Of a stretch of 64,000 bases of DNA, positions 53,093-61,134 are shown one piece after another (position 1 is the stretch's first letter; every line of letters starts with the position of its first letter). The notes under the pieces were generated by a model, which did not search any database, was not told where the DNA came from, and was given only the letters and a program-made list of their open reading frames with translations. Origin of the DNA: Shewanella khirikhana (lineage in GTDB: Bacteria; Pseudomonadota; Gammaproteobacteria; Enterobacterales; Shewanellaceae); the NCBI RefSeq assembly GCF_003957745.1, contig NZ_CP020373.1, forward strand, positions 1,488,001 through 1,552,000, read 5' to 3'. Made by a program: the position numbers and the translations under genes.

Positions 53093-54280
53093 TTAGCGGG
53101 ACTGGACTCTGTCGGCGCCAAGCGCGGGCTCCAGCCCAGAGGCACTCGCAGGCGATGAAAGCTCAGGCTCTGAAGGCTCAGGCGCAAAGGTTTTATAGGT
53201 CACACTGCTTTCGGCCAGACACAATCGGTTGCGGCCTTCATCTTTGGCGCGATATAGCGCCGCATCGGCCCGCTTAAGCCAGGATTCAATATCTTCGGCA
53301 GGCTCCTTGAATGCCAGCCCCATAGAGCAGGTAACACTCTGTTTTTGGACGATAAGGTCGCTTTCGACTTCATCGTTAGCAGCCTGCCTCGGCGGGTGTT
53401 GAACAAGGGGCGCCTTGCACTGAAGGCAATCTGGGAGCGCCAGCCGCTTAAGGCCAATTTGCAGCTTTTGACAGGTGGCCTGGGCAAGCAGAGGGTCGGG
53501 GAACAGCAGCAAAAACTCTTCGCCGCCAAAGCGGTAGGCAAGGGCATTGGTTGGCAGACTGGCGCGAATAAGTCGCCCCATCTCGGCCAGCACCCGATCG
53601 CCTTCCTGATGGCCTGCTTCATCGTTGATACGTTTAAAGTGGTCAACATCAATCAGCATTAAGGCTGCACCGGGCCCAAGCGTCATTTCTTCAAGATCGC
53701 CGGTCAGCTTTTTGCGATTAAACAGTCCTGTGAGGGCATCGGTTACCGCCATGGTCACCAGCGCATTACGCTGGTTGGAAACAATATAGGCAAACACGGC
53801 GCCGAAAATCACGCAATTCACGCCGGCCACCGCAAAGCGGACAATCACATCGACCGGCTCAATTTGAGCGCCGCAGGCCAGCGCCAGCGCGCCAAACAGC
53901 ATCGACAGCACAAAAGCTTCGGTGATGGGAAACAAAAAGAAGTAAATAAACACAGTTGGGAAGATAAAAATCAGCCCGGCGTAGCCGATTTCCAGACTGG
54001 TGGCAGCAATACCGATAGACACCATCAGCAGGGTGACCCGCCGGTTGAATGGGCTGGATACGCCCTTAAGCTCTTTGGAGAAGGATAATCCCAGAGGCAG
54101 CAGTGACAGGCCGTAAATGACCACCAGCATCCAGTCGCCAAGATAGAGCCGGTAGCTGCCATAAAGCAGCAGGGTCAGCATGGCGACTATGTGGAACAGC
54201 AGCGCCGCGGGTTTGGGAATATGCCTGACTCGATGCAAGTTTGGTACATCCTTAACAGAACTCTCACAGGCAATATACAA
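53093..54280 (-). CDS. Membrane diguanylate cyclase (GGDEF)
   Basis: Synthesises c-di-GMP. The protein has up to 395 residues. Five or six hydrophobic helices fill residues 25-190 (LFHIVAMLTLLLYGSYRLYL; FIFPTVFIYFFLFPI). The GGDEF domain follows with DALTGLFNRKKLTGDL, DVDHFKRINDEAGHQEGD and the active motif FGGEEF. A 45-residue insertion-like stretch precedes CSMGLAF. Start uncertain: TTG at 54280 or TTG at 54238, the latter with AAGGA upstream. Confidence 0.87.
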   Translation of the reverse strand: MYIACESSVKDVPNLHRVRHIPKPAALLFHIVAMLTLLLYGSYRLYLGDWMLVVIYGLSLLPLGLSFSKELKGVSSPFNRRVTLLMVSIGIAATSLEIGYAGLIFIFPTVFIYFFLFPITEAFVLSMLFGALALACGAQIEPVDVIVRFAVAGVNCVIFGAVFAYIVSNQRNALVTMAVTDALTGLFNRKKLTGDLEEMTLGPGAALMLIDVDHFKRINDEAGHQEGDRVLAEMGRLIRASLPTNALAYRFGGEEFLLLFPDPLLAQATCQKLQIGLKRLALPDCLQCKAPLVQHPPRQAANDEVESDLIVQKQSVTCSMGLAFKEPAEDIESWLKRADAALYRAKDEGRNRLCLAESSVTYKTFAPEPSEPELSSPASASGLEPALGADRVQSR

Positions 54281-54631
54281 AAGTCTGACCCGAAGATCTT
54301 CACTTTTTCAGAATGAATGACTAAATAAAAACCACTTTGCAGCAAGGGGATGGCATAAACTGTTGGATGGCAGCGCAGTCAGACTGACGCTGCAAAGAGC
54401 TGACGGCCTGTGAAAAGGCCCAAAGATGCAAAGGCGCAAAGATGCAAAGATGCAAAGGTACAAGCTGAGCGCTTACAGGGCTGCTGTATGTCGTCACTGA
54501 GAACCTGGCCTGCGAAACTGACGTTGGGGCATGAACCACTCAGGCTGCTCCTTTTTTTCAAGGCAGTAAGACACTAAGACACTAAGACAGTAAGGCAGTA
54601 AGACAGTAAGGCCGTCAGACAGGCATTACTC
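54281..54631. repeat. Intergenic region with two short-period tandem repeats
   Basis: No gene is supported. At 54422-54464 an 8-bp unit of GCAAAGAT/GCAAAGGC type repeats about five times. At 54563-54622 an 8-10-bp unit of TAAGACAC/TAAGGCAG type repeats about six times, just downstream of hypA. Confidence 0.7.
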
Positions 54632-54982
54632 TCAAGTATTGCCCTCAAGCTCGAGCTGCAACAGCAGCATCTCTTCGCCGCCGGTGACTTGGGTAAAGGG
54701 GCTGTGGCAGTGGGGGCAGAGCACACTAAGGCCGTTGGCCTCACCCTCAAAGCCGCACTCGTTGCAGCTTAGCATCAAGGGCTCTATCTCCATCTCAAGC
54801 ACGGCCTCGCGGCACATACCTTCGAGTTTAAAGGTGTCGAACGCGGTGGCAAGCAGGCTTGGCTCAACGCCAGAAAGCGCGCCAATGCGGATTTTCACCT
54901 GGCTGATGGCGCTTGCCTGCTGGCTTTGGGCGTGGCTCTCACAGCTTTCAATCAGTGCCTGAACGATGGAGAATTCGTGCAT
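54632..54982 (-). CDS. hypA: Hydrogenase nickel-insertion protein HypA
   Basis: Delivers nickel, with HypB, to [NiFe]-hydrogenase. The protein has 116 residues from MHEFSIVQALIESCE; His2 is the nickel ligand. The zinc site is CNECGFEGEANG followed by CPHC. The ATG overlaps the hypE stop as TGATG, so translation is coupled. Last gene of the hydrogenase maturation run. Confidence 0.95.
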   Translation of the reverse strand: MHEFSIVQALIESCESHAQSQQASAISQVKIRIGALSGVEPSLLATAFDTFKLEGMCREAVLEMEIEPLMLSCNECGFEGEANGLSVLCPHCHSPFTQVTGGEEMLLLQLELEGNT

Positions 54983-56007
54983 CAACAAATCCTTGGTAAA
55001 AGCTCACCGGCGGGTAAGTCCAGGTAGCGGCTGCTGCCCCAGGGGGTATTCAGGATCACCTTGCCGGCGGGGCCTGTGACTCCTTCTACAACTTCACCGA
55101 CTACCTCACCAACAATGGCCGCCTGCTCGCAGTGGCCAAAGCGCTTAAGCACTTCGAGGGCGCCTTCAGCCTGGGCCTTTGGCAATGCCAGCACAAAGGT
55201 GCCTTCGTTGGCCAAATCCAGCGGCTCAAAGCCATAAAGCTCACAAAGGCCGCGCACTTCATCGGATACAGGTACTGCCGCTTCATCGAGTTGAAAGTTA
55301 ACGCCGGAGGCCGCTGCCCACTCGTTCAGCACAGCGCTGAGGCCGCCGCGGGTGGCGTCGCGCATGGCATGAATATCAAAAGGGTGTACCAGTAATTGCT
55401 CGACAGCGCCCCACAAGGTCGCGCAGTCGCTCTCAAGGCGGGATTCAAGCTCAAGGCCTTCACGGGCCATCAGGATTGCGGCGCCGTGGCGACCTATGTC
55501 GCCGGAGACAATAATGGCATCGCCGCTTTTAAGTGCCTTTGCCGAAATGCCCGGGCGGATGATGCGGCCAACGCCGCTGGTGTTTAAAAAGAGCCCATCG
55601 GCGCAGCCCTTGGGCACCACCTTGGTATCGCCGCAGACGATTTTGGCGCCGCTCTTTTTCAGCTCTTCGGCCATGCTGTGCACTATGGTTTGTAAGTCAT
55701 CCAAAGCAAAGCCTTCCTCGATAATGACCCCAAGGCTTAAATACTGTGGCTCGGCGCCCATCATGGCCAAATCATTCACAGTGCCGGCGATGGCGAGCTT
55801 GCCGATGTTACCGCCGGCAAAAAACAGTGGTGATACGGTAAAGGAGTCGGTGGTAAATGCGGTGGGGCCGCACAGATTCAGCAGCGCGGCGTCTTCTTCG
55901 TTTCGAAGGATGGCATTATCGAAGGCATTAAAAAACAGCTCGCGAATAAGCTTGTTCATTTCAAGGCCGCCGCCACCGTGAGCGAGTTGTATATGCTTGA
56001 CTGACAT
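54982..56007 (-). CDS. hypE: Hydrogenase maturation protein HypE
   Basis: Dehydrates the carbamoyl group on its C-terminal cysteine to form the cyanide ligand. The protein has 341 residues from MSVKHIQLAHGGGGLEMNKL and ends in LLPRIC, the essential C-terminal motif. The ATP-binding PurM-like fold is seen in DAALLNLCGPTAFTTDSF and GDTKVVPKGCADGLF. It lies 26 nt after hypD. Confidence 0.95.
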   Translation of the reverse strand: MSVKHIQLAHGGGGLEMNKLIRELFFNAFDNAILRNEEDAALLNLCGPTAFTTDSFTVSPLFFAGGNIGKLAIAGTVNDLAMMGAEPQYLSLGVIIEEGFALDDLQTIVHSMAEELKKSGAKIVCGDTKVVPKGCADGLFLNTSGVGRIIRPGISAKALKSGDAIIVSGDIGRHGAAILMAREGLELESRLESDCATLWGAVEQLLVHPFDIHAMRDATRGGLSAVLNEWAAASGVNFQLDEAAVPVSDEVRGLCELYGFEPLDLANEGTFVLALPKAQAEGALEVLKRFGHCEQAAIVGEVVGEVVEGVTGPAGKVILNTPWGSSRYLDLPAGELLPRIC

Positions 56008-56033
56008 CGGTAATTCCTTCTTTTGCCTGCTGC

Positions 56034-57215
56034 TCAGGCCGTTTCCGTTAAGCCCTGATAGCGGTAATAGGCGTTGCAGGCGCCTTCCGAGCTCACCATA
56101 CAGCTGCCAAGGGGCGTTTGTGGAGTGCAGCCCCGGCCAAACACTTTGCAATCCATGGGGTTGGCAAGGCCACGGAGTATATCGCCGCACTGGCAGGCTT
56201 TGTGGTCATCGATTTGCTGCACCGGCAAACGTCCGGCAAAGGCTTTTTCGGCGTCGCGGTGGGAAAAGCGGTCTTTGAGTTTCAGTGCCGAGCGGGGGAT
56301 GGGTCCAAGGCCGCGCCAGCGAAAACTGTCCCGCACCTCAAGATACTCATCCACCAGCGCCTGAGCGGCGAGGTTGCCTTCTTCGGTGACTGCGCGGCTG
56401 TACTGGATATCAACTTGCGCCTCTGCAAAAGCCTCGGTGCGAAGTTTAAGTTGAATAAGCCTCAGGATGGAATCCATCACGTCCACCGGCTCAAAGCCAC
56501 TGACCACCACAGGGGTGCCATGCACCCTGGCGGCGCGCCGATATATTTTGGCGCCGCTTATCACGCTCACATGGGCCGGGCCAATAAAGGCATTGACCTT
56601 GGTAGCAGGCTCGGCCATCACCGCATCGATGGCGGGCGGCACCAGCACATGGTTGATATGAAAGAGTAAATTATCCAGGCCGCTCGCTTCGGCCTCTTTG
56701 ATAAGCACAGCAGTCATCGGGGTGGAGGTTTCAAAACCTATGGCAAAAAACACCACCTGTTTATCCGGGTTATCCCGGGCGATGGCAAGGGCATCGAGTG
56801 GGTCGTACAGGGGGCGCACATCGGCGCCATTGGCGCGGGCATGGGCAAGGCTGCCTTTGGAGCCCGGCACCCGTATCATGTCGCCCAGGGTAAGCAGAAT
56901 AACGCCATCGAAACTGGCAAGGGCAATGGCCTGATCGATACGCTCTTTTGGCATCACGCAGACCGGGCAACCCGGGCCATGGATAAAGCGCACATTTTCA
57001 GGCATCAGCCCCAGCAGGCCATATTTCATGATGGTGTGGGTATGGCCGCCGCACACTTCCATGATGTACAAAGGCTCACTGAGCTTTTGGGCCGCTTGAT
57101 TGATGCTGGTCGCCAGCGCCCTTATGGTGGCAGCGTCCCTGAAACCCGCGTAAAGGGTTTTTAATGGCAGTGAGTCAGTTTCATTGATGGTTGAATTGCT
57201 GCCTGACTCAGACAT
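56034..57215 (-). CDS. hypD: Hydrogenase maturation protein HypD
   Basis: Iron-sulfur protein that with HypC assembles the Fe(CN)2CO unit. The protein has 393 residues from MSESGSNSTI; 24 upstream in-frame codons lie in hypC. Motifs: EVCGGHTHTIMKYGL, HGPGCPVCVMPKERI and the C-terminal cysteine cluster (ACQCGDI, CKVFGRGCTPQTPLGSCMVS). It overlaps hypC by 8 nt. Confidence 0.95.
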   Translation of the reverse strand: MSESGSNSTINETDSLPLKTLYAGFRDAATIRALATSINQAAQKLSEPLYIMEVCGGHTHTIMKYGLLGLMPENVRFIHGPGCPVCVMPKERIDQAIALASFDGVILLTLGDMIRVPGSKGSLAHARANGADVRPLYDPLDALAIARDNPDKQVVFFAIGFETSTPMTAVLIKEAEASGLDNLLFHINHVLVPPAIDAVMAEPATKVNAFIGPAHVSVISGAKIYRRAARVHGTPVVVSGFEPVDVMDSILRLIQLKLRTEAFAEAQVDIQYSRAVTEEGNLAAQALVDEYLEVRDSFRWRGLGPIPRSALKLKDRFSHRDAEKAFAGRLPVQQIDDHKACQCGDILRGLANPMDCKVFGRGCTPQTPLGSCMVSSEGACNAYYRYQGLTETA

Positions 57216-57453
57216 GATTTTCAGCCTCCAGTTTGGCGGCAATCTCCCGGTAAAGCTTGAGACTCTCCAGTGCATCTTCTTTATCAATTTTATTCATCGC
57301 AAAGCCGATGTGAATAAGCACATAATCGCCAATCTGGATATCGTCACTGAGCAGATGACGGCTCACTTTACGGCGAACGCCCAAGGTATCGACCGTGATG
57401 GCCTGCTCATCCGGGTGAAGGGCAACCACTTCAGAAGGTACTGAGAGGCACAT
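57208..57453 (-). CDS. hypC: Hydrogenase maturation chaperone HypC
   Basis: Small chaperone of 81 residues. It starts MCLSVPSEV with the essential Cys2, and ends with the GDYVLIHIGFAMNKID segment typical of HypC/HupF. The start is ATG 57453, overlapping the hypB stop as TGATG with GGAGG upstream; the TTG-type start two codons earlier is not used. It binds HypD and the hydrogenase large-subunit precursor. Confidence 0.95.
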   Translation of the reverse strand: MCLSVPSEVVALHPDEQAITVDTLGVRRKVSRHLLSDDIQIGDYVLIHIGFAMNKIDKEDALESLKLYREIAAKLEAENHV

Positions 57454-58316
57454 CAGCATTCCTCCGCGGTCTGAGTGGAAGCTGCTGCATATGTGGAAGA
57501 TGCTGATAACGGCGTCGCCTCCACGGCATCAAACCGCGCCTGGTGATCGGCCTGAAGCCAGTTGGCAAACTCCTGCATGCCGCGGCCATCTTTTACCGAG
57601 ATTTCAATCACTGGGCAGTGGGGGTTAAGCGCCATCAGTGCCGCTTTGGCATCCTCAATGGAGAAGTCGAAATAGGGCGCCAGATCGCACTTGGTAATAA
57701 GTACCAGATCGGCGCGGCGGAACATGACCGGATACTTGGCAATTTTGTCATCGCCTTCGGGGATGGACAGCAGCACTACGCTGCGGTGGGTGCCCACATC
57801 GTAACTGGCCGGGCAAACCAAATTACCGACGTTTTCAACAAAGGCGATGCTGCCTTCTTTCTGGTTTAAGCGATGCAGGGCGCCGTGCACCATAAAGGCA
57901 TCGAGGTGGCAGGCGCTGCCGGTTTGGATTTGAATCGCGTCTATACCTTTGGCAATCAGGCGGTCGGCGTCTTTGGAGGTTTCCAGATCCCCTTCAATCA
58001 CTCCATAGGGGATGGAGGTGTATTCATAAAGGTGCTCGAGCAAGGTAGTTTTGCCGCTGCCCGGACTACTCATCAGATTAAAGGCGCTTACTCCGCGTTG
58101 CTCAAAATGGCGCCGATTATGGCCTGCTTCCACATCGTTTTTATCAAGAATTTTATGGATAACTGACAAGGTTTTGGCATCGCTCAGCTGCGGGTTTGTG
58201 CTGAGTTCTTCATGGGGACTCGTGCTAAGCTCCCCATGGGGCGCCTTGGCGGCGTGTGTATGTTGGGAGGCTTGCATACCGAAGCGTGGCAAAGAGCAGC
58301 CGCAGTCCTGGCACAT
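57453..58316 (-). CDS. hypB: Hydrogenase nickel-incorporation GTPase HypB
   Basis: GTPase of 287 residues that acts with HypA. The N-terminus CQDCGCSLP is the high-affinity nickel motif. A linker with a repeat (GELSTSPHEELSTNP) and a few histidines follows. GTPase motifs: SSPGSGKTTLLEHL, EGDLETSKDADRL, the metal site SACHLDAFM and ENVGNLVCPA, and ITKCDLAP. It stands between hypF and hypC. Confidence 0.95.
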   Translation of the reverse strand: MCQDCGCSLPRFGMQASQHTHAAKAPHGELSTSPHEELSTNPQLSDAKTLSVIHKILDKNDVEAGHNRRHFEQRGVSAFNLMSSPGSGKTTLLEHLYEYTSIPYGVIEGDLETSKDADRLIAKGIDAIQIQTGSACHLDAFMVHGALHRLNQKEGSIAFVENVGNLVCPASYDVGTHRSVVLLSIPEGDDKIAKYPVMFRRADLVLITKCDLAPYFDFSIEDAKAALMALNPHCPVIEISVKDGRGMQEFANWLQADHQARFDAVEATPLSASSTYAAASTQTAEEC

Positions 58317-58422
58317 GGTAGGGATCTCCTGTTGGTATTTCTGACAATTTTGCTACTAACTGTTAACCGCCGGTTTGACCTGCATCAGAGTTTGGGTTGC
58401 CTGGGTCAAACTGGCGCAGCTT

Positions 58423-61110
58423 TCAGACAAAAATGTGAGCGCCGTACCAAAGTTGCCCAAGGGCAATGCCGCCATCGTTCACCGGCACCTCTCCCCAGGG
58501 CAGCACTGTATGGCCTGCGTTGATAAGCTTTTCATAAGACACATTGGCAAGGGTGCGGCTTTGAAACACGCCGCCGGTGAGCACGATTGGCAGCTCAGGG
58601 AAACGTTTGGCGGTATCGGCGATAGCCAGGGCAATGGTGTCGATAAAGGCGGCGGCGAGGATGTCTCGGGCCGAGGCGAATTCTGCGGCATCTGTGTTGC
58701 CTGGGGGCAATTCCATCAGCTCGTGCAAAATGGCATTCATGAGCGCCGCGCCATTCCAGTGCATTAGGTTTTTGCTGACGCCAGTCTCTAAGTCAGTGTC
58801 TAAGTCAATCTCTACGCCACTCTCTAAGCCATTCTCTAAGCCATTCTCTAAGCCATTCTCTAAGCCATTCTCTAAGCAAGCATCTGCTTCCGACGACAAA
58901 AGGGCTGCAAACAGCCGCTGTGTCACTTGGTCCTTGTTTGCATGAGCCCTTGCTGTTGAATCCGCGATTGTTGAAGCCGTGTTTGTTGAAACCGTGCTTG
59001 TTGAAACCGTGCTTGTTGAAAAAGTGTTTGTATGCGCTTCGTTTGGGTTAACTGAATTGGCATTGGCCCGGGCGGCGGCAGCTTCCAGCAACATACCGGC
59101 CTGACCTTCAAACTGAATGTGATTACACAGCCCCAGCAGGGCCGCGACCGCATCAAAAAGCCGCCCCATGGAGGAGCTTTTCAGCACATGGCTACGGGCT
59201 GCAACCTTGATGTGATTGCCAAGGGCCGCAGGAGATAGATGCGATAAGCACCCAAGGCTTGAGAGTGTCTCGGCGCTCACCCTATCGTGCAAAAGTGATA
59301 TCACCAGGCGCCAGGGCTCGTGGCTTGCTTTATCGCCCCCAGGCAGCGCAAAGGGCATCAGGCCGCCGAGGCGCTTATAGTCGGTGGCGGTGCAGAGCAT
59401 GACTTCGCCGCCCCACAGGCTGCCATCATCCCCAAGGCCGGTGCCATCAAAACTGAACCCAAGTACCGGGCCTGTGGTGTTATTCACCGCCATGACCGAG
59501 AGCACATGGGCGAAGTGGTGCTGCACCGTGATAAGTTCCCGCGCCTGCACGCCGGTCGCAGTCTCATGCGCCTCAAGGGTGTCTGCGCTGTCGACATAGT
59601 CTCTGGCAACATAGTCTCTGGCAAAGCGGCTCGGGGCATAATCAGGGTGACTATCGGCAATGACCCGGGTGGGACTGACGTCATAGAGCCGCTTAAAGCT
59701 TTGCAGGGTGCGAACGAAGTAGTCTTCGGCCTCGATACTGAAGAGATCGCCAATGTGCGGGCTTAAAAACAGGTTATGGCCTAAGCCGAAGCCTAAGGTG
59801 TTTTTTTGCTGCGGCCCCACGGCCATCAGCTGCTTTGGCAGCGCATGTTGAACGTGAAGCGCCATGGGCGCGTAGCCCCGGGCCATGCGAAGCACCTGCA
59901 GCTGCCCGGCGCAGTATTGCACCACGCTATCATCACAGCCCGAGACGATAGGGCGGTTATGGTCGAGAATATAATCCACCACGGTTGAAAGTTTTGCTGT
60001 GATATCAGTGATATCGATAATTATCGGCTCGCCGCTGCGATTGGCACTGGTGGCCACTATGGGCCTGTCTATCTTATCCAGCAGCAAGGCGTGCAGCGGC
60101 GTGTAAGGCAAAAACAGCCCAATGCGATCAATACCCGGTGCGACTGCGTCCGCTGCCAGTGTCCTCTTGCTACCAGGGTAGTGTTGAGGGCTGTTATGAG
60201 AGCTGTCATTATGACTGCTCGCCTCAATCAGCGCCTTGGATTTTTTAAGCACCACAATCGGCCGCTCGCGGGATTCGAGCAGTTGCCATTCTTCCTCTGA
60301 GCCCAGTGCGAGGCTTTTGGCCATGTCTACGTCTTTGACCATCACCGCGAGTGGCTTGGCGGGGCGCTGCTTTCGAACCCTTAAGCGGTTTACTGCGGCC
60401 TCATTGGTGGCATCACACACCAGATGAAAGCCACCAAGCCCCTTGATGGCGAAAATGGCCCCATCTTTGATAAGGCGGGCGCACTCAGTCAAACACTCAA
60501 GATTATCGCTGCTGATAAGGCTCCCATCGGGCCGGGTGAGCCTTAAACCCGGGCCGCAGCGAGGACAACTTACTGGCTGGGCGTGGTAGCGCCTGTCCAG
60601 CGGGCTTTTATACTCGGCCTCGCACTCCGGGCACATGGCAAAGTGCGCCATGGAGGTGTGCTTTCTATCGTAGGGCAAGGCGTTAATCAGGGTGTAGCGC
60701 GGGCCGCAGTTGGTGCAATTGGTGAAAGGGTAAAGGTAGTGCCTGTCAGCGGGGGTTTGAATGTCCTTCAGGCACTCGGCGCACATGCTCTTATCGGGGG
60801 ATACCAGCACCTGGGCATCACCGCCTGCTTTACTTTGCTCGATAACAAAGTGGTTTTCATCGAGATCCAGCCCATCATCTGCGAGGATCTCGAAGGCATC
60901 GATGCGCGCCAGTGGCGGCGGAGAGGCTCTTAAGCTTGCGATAAAGGCATCGAGTTTGTATTGAGACCCCTTCAAGCGGATAAACACGCCTTCGGCGTCG
61001 TTGCGGATACTGCCGCCAAGCCCGAGCTCATGGGCCAGGCGAAACACATGGGGACGAAACCCCACCCCCTGCACTATGCCTGTGATTTGCAGTGCTATGC
61101 CGACACCCAT
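58423..61110 (-). CDS. hypF: Carbamoyltransferase HypF, enlarged by repeat insertions
   Basis: Makes the thiocarbamate on HypE from carbamoyl phosphate. The protein has 895 residues, longer than the usual 750-800. Domain order: acylphosphatase (GVGFRPHVFRLAHELGL), zinc fingers (CAECLKD; FTNCTNCGPRY; CPECEAEY; CPRCG), YrdC-like (about 200-380) and Kae1-like with HHFAHVLSVMA and VNDGGIALGQ. Residues about 690-780 are a low-complexity insert made of ENGL repeats and Ser-Thr-Val repeats, coded by 12- and 15-bp DNA repeats. Catalytic motifs are kept, so it is probably functional. Confidence 0.94.
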   Translation of the reverse strand: MGVGIALQITGIVQGVGFRPHVFRLAHELGLGGSIRNDAEGVFIRLKGSQYKLDAFIASLRASPPPLARIDAFEILADDGLDLDENHFVIEQSKAGGDAQVLVSPDKSMCAECLKDIQTPADRHYLYPFTNCTNCGPRYTLINALPYDRKHTSMAHFAMCPECEAEYKSPLDRRYHAQPVSCPRCGPGLRLTRPDGSLISSDNLECLTECARLIKDGAIFAIKGLGGFHLVCDATNEAAVNRLRVRKQRPAKPLAVMVKDVDMAKSLALGSEEEWQLLESRERPIVVLKKSKALIEASSHNDSSHNSPQHYPGSKRTLAADAVAPGIDRIGLFLPYTPLHALLLDKIDRPIVATSANRSGEPIIIDITDITAKLSTVVDYILDHNRPIVSGCDDSVVQYCAGQLQVLRMARGYAPMALHVQHALPKQLMAVGPQQKNTLGFGLGHNLFLSPHIGDLFSIEAEDYFVRTLQSFKRLYDVSPTRVIADSHPDYAPSRFARDYVARDYVDSADTLEAHETATGVQARELITVQHHFAHVLSVMAVNNTTGPVLGFSFDGTGLGDDGSLWGGEVMLCTATDYKRLGGLMPFALPGGDKASHEPWRLVISLLHDRVSAETLSSLGCLSHLSPAALGNHIKVAARSHVLKSSSMGRLFDAVAALLGLCNHIQFEGQAGMLLEAAAARANANSVNPNEAHTNTFSTSTVSTSTVSTNTASTIADSTARAHANKDQVTQRLFAALLSSEADACLENGLENGLENGLENGLESGVEIDLDTDLETGVSKNLMHWNGAALMNAILHELMELPPGNTDAAEFASARDILAAAFIDTIALAIADTAKRFPELPIVLTGGVFQSRTLANVSYEKLINAGHTVLPWGEVPVNDGGIALGQLWYGAHIFV
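58798..58880. repeat. 12-bp tandem repeat inside hypF
   Basis: A unit of CTCTAAGCCATT type repeats about five times perfectly, with decayed copies on the left side. On the coding strand it reads ENGL again and again. The unit length is a multiple of three, so copy-number change keeps the frame. Confidence 0.85.
58965..59030. repeat. 15-bp tandem repeat inside hypF
   Basis: A unit of GTGCTTGTTGAAACC type occurs about four times with mismatches and encodes Ser-Thr-Val-rich residues. Like the neighbouring 12-bp repeat it keeps the frame. Confidence 0.75.
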
Positions 61111-61134
61111 GCGTATCCGTTTTCCCTGTGCTGT

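Noticed and set aside
54321..54539. 72-codon minus-strand frame between the GGDEF gene and hypA
   Set aside because: It runs through a simple tandem repeat (Leu-His-Leu-Cys type) and has no start signal.
54422..54622. CRISPR array
   Set aside because: Units are 8-10 bp and follow each other without spacers.
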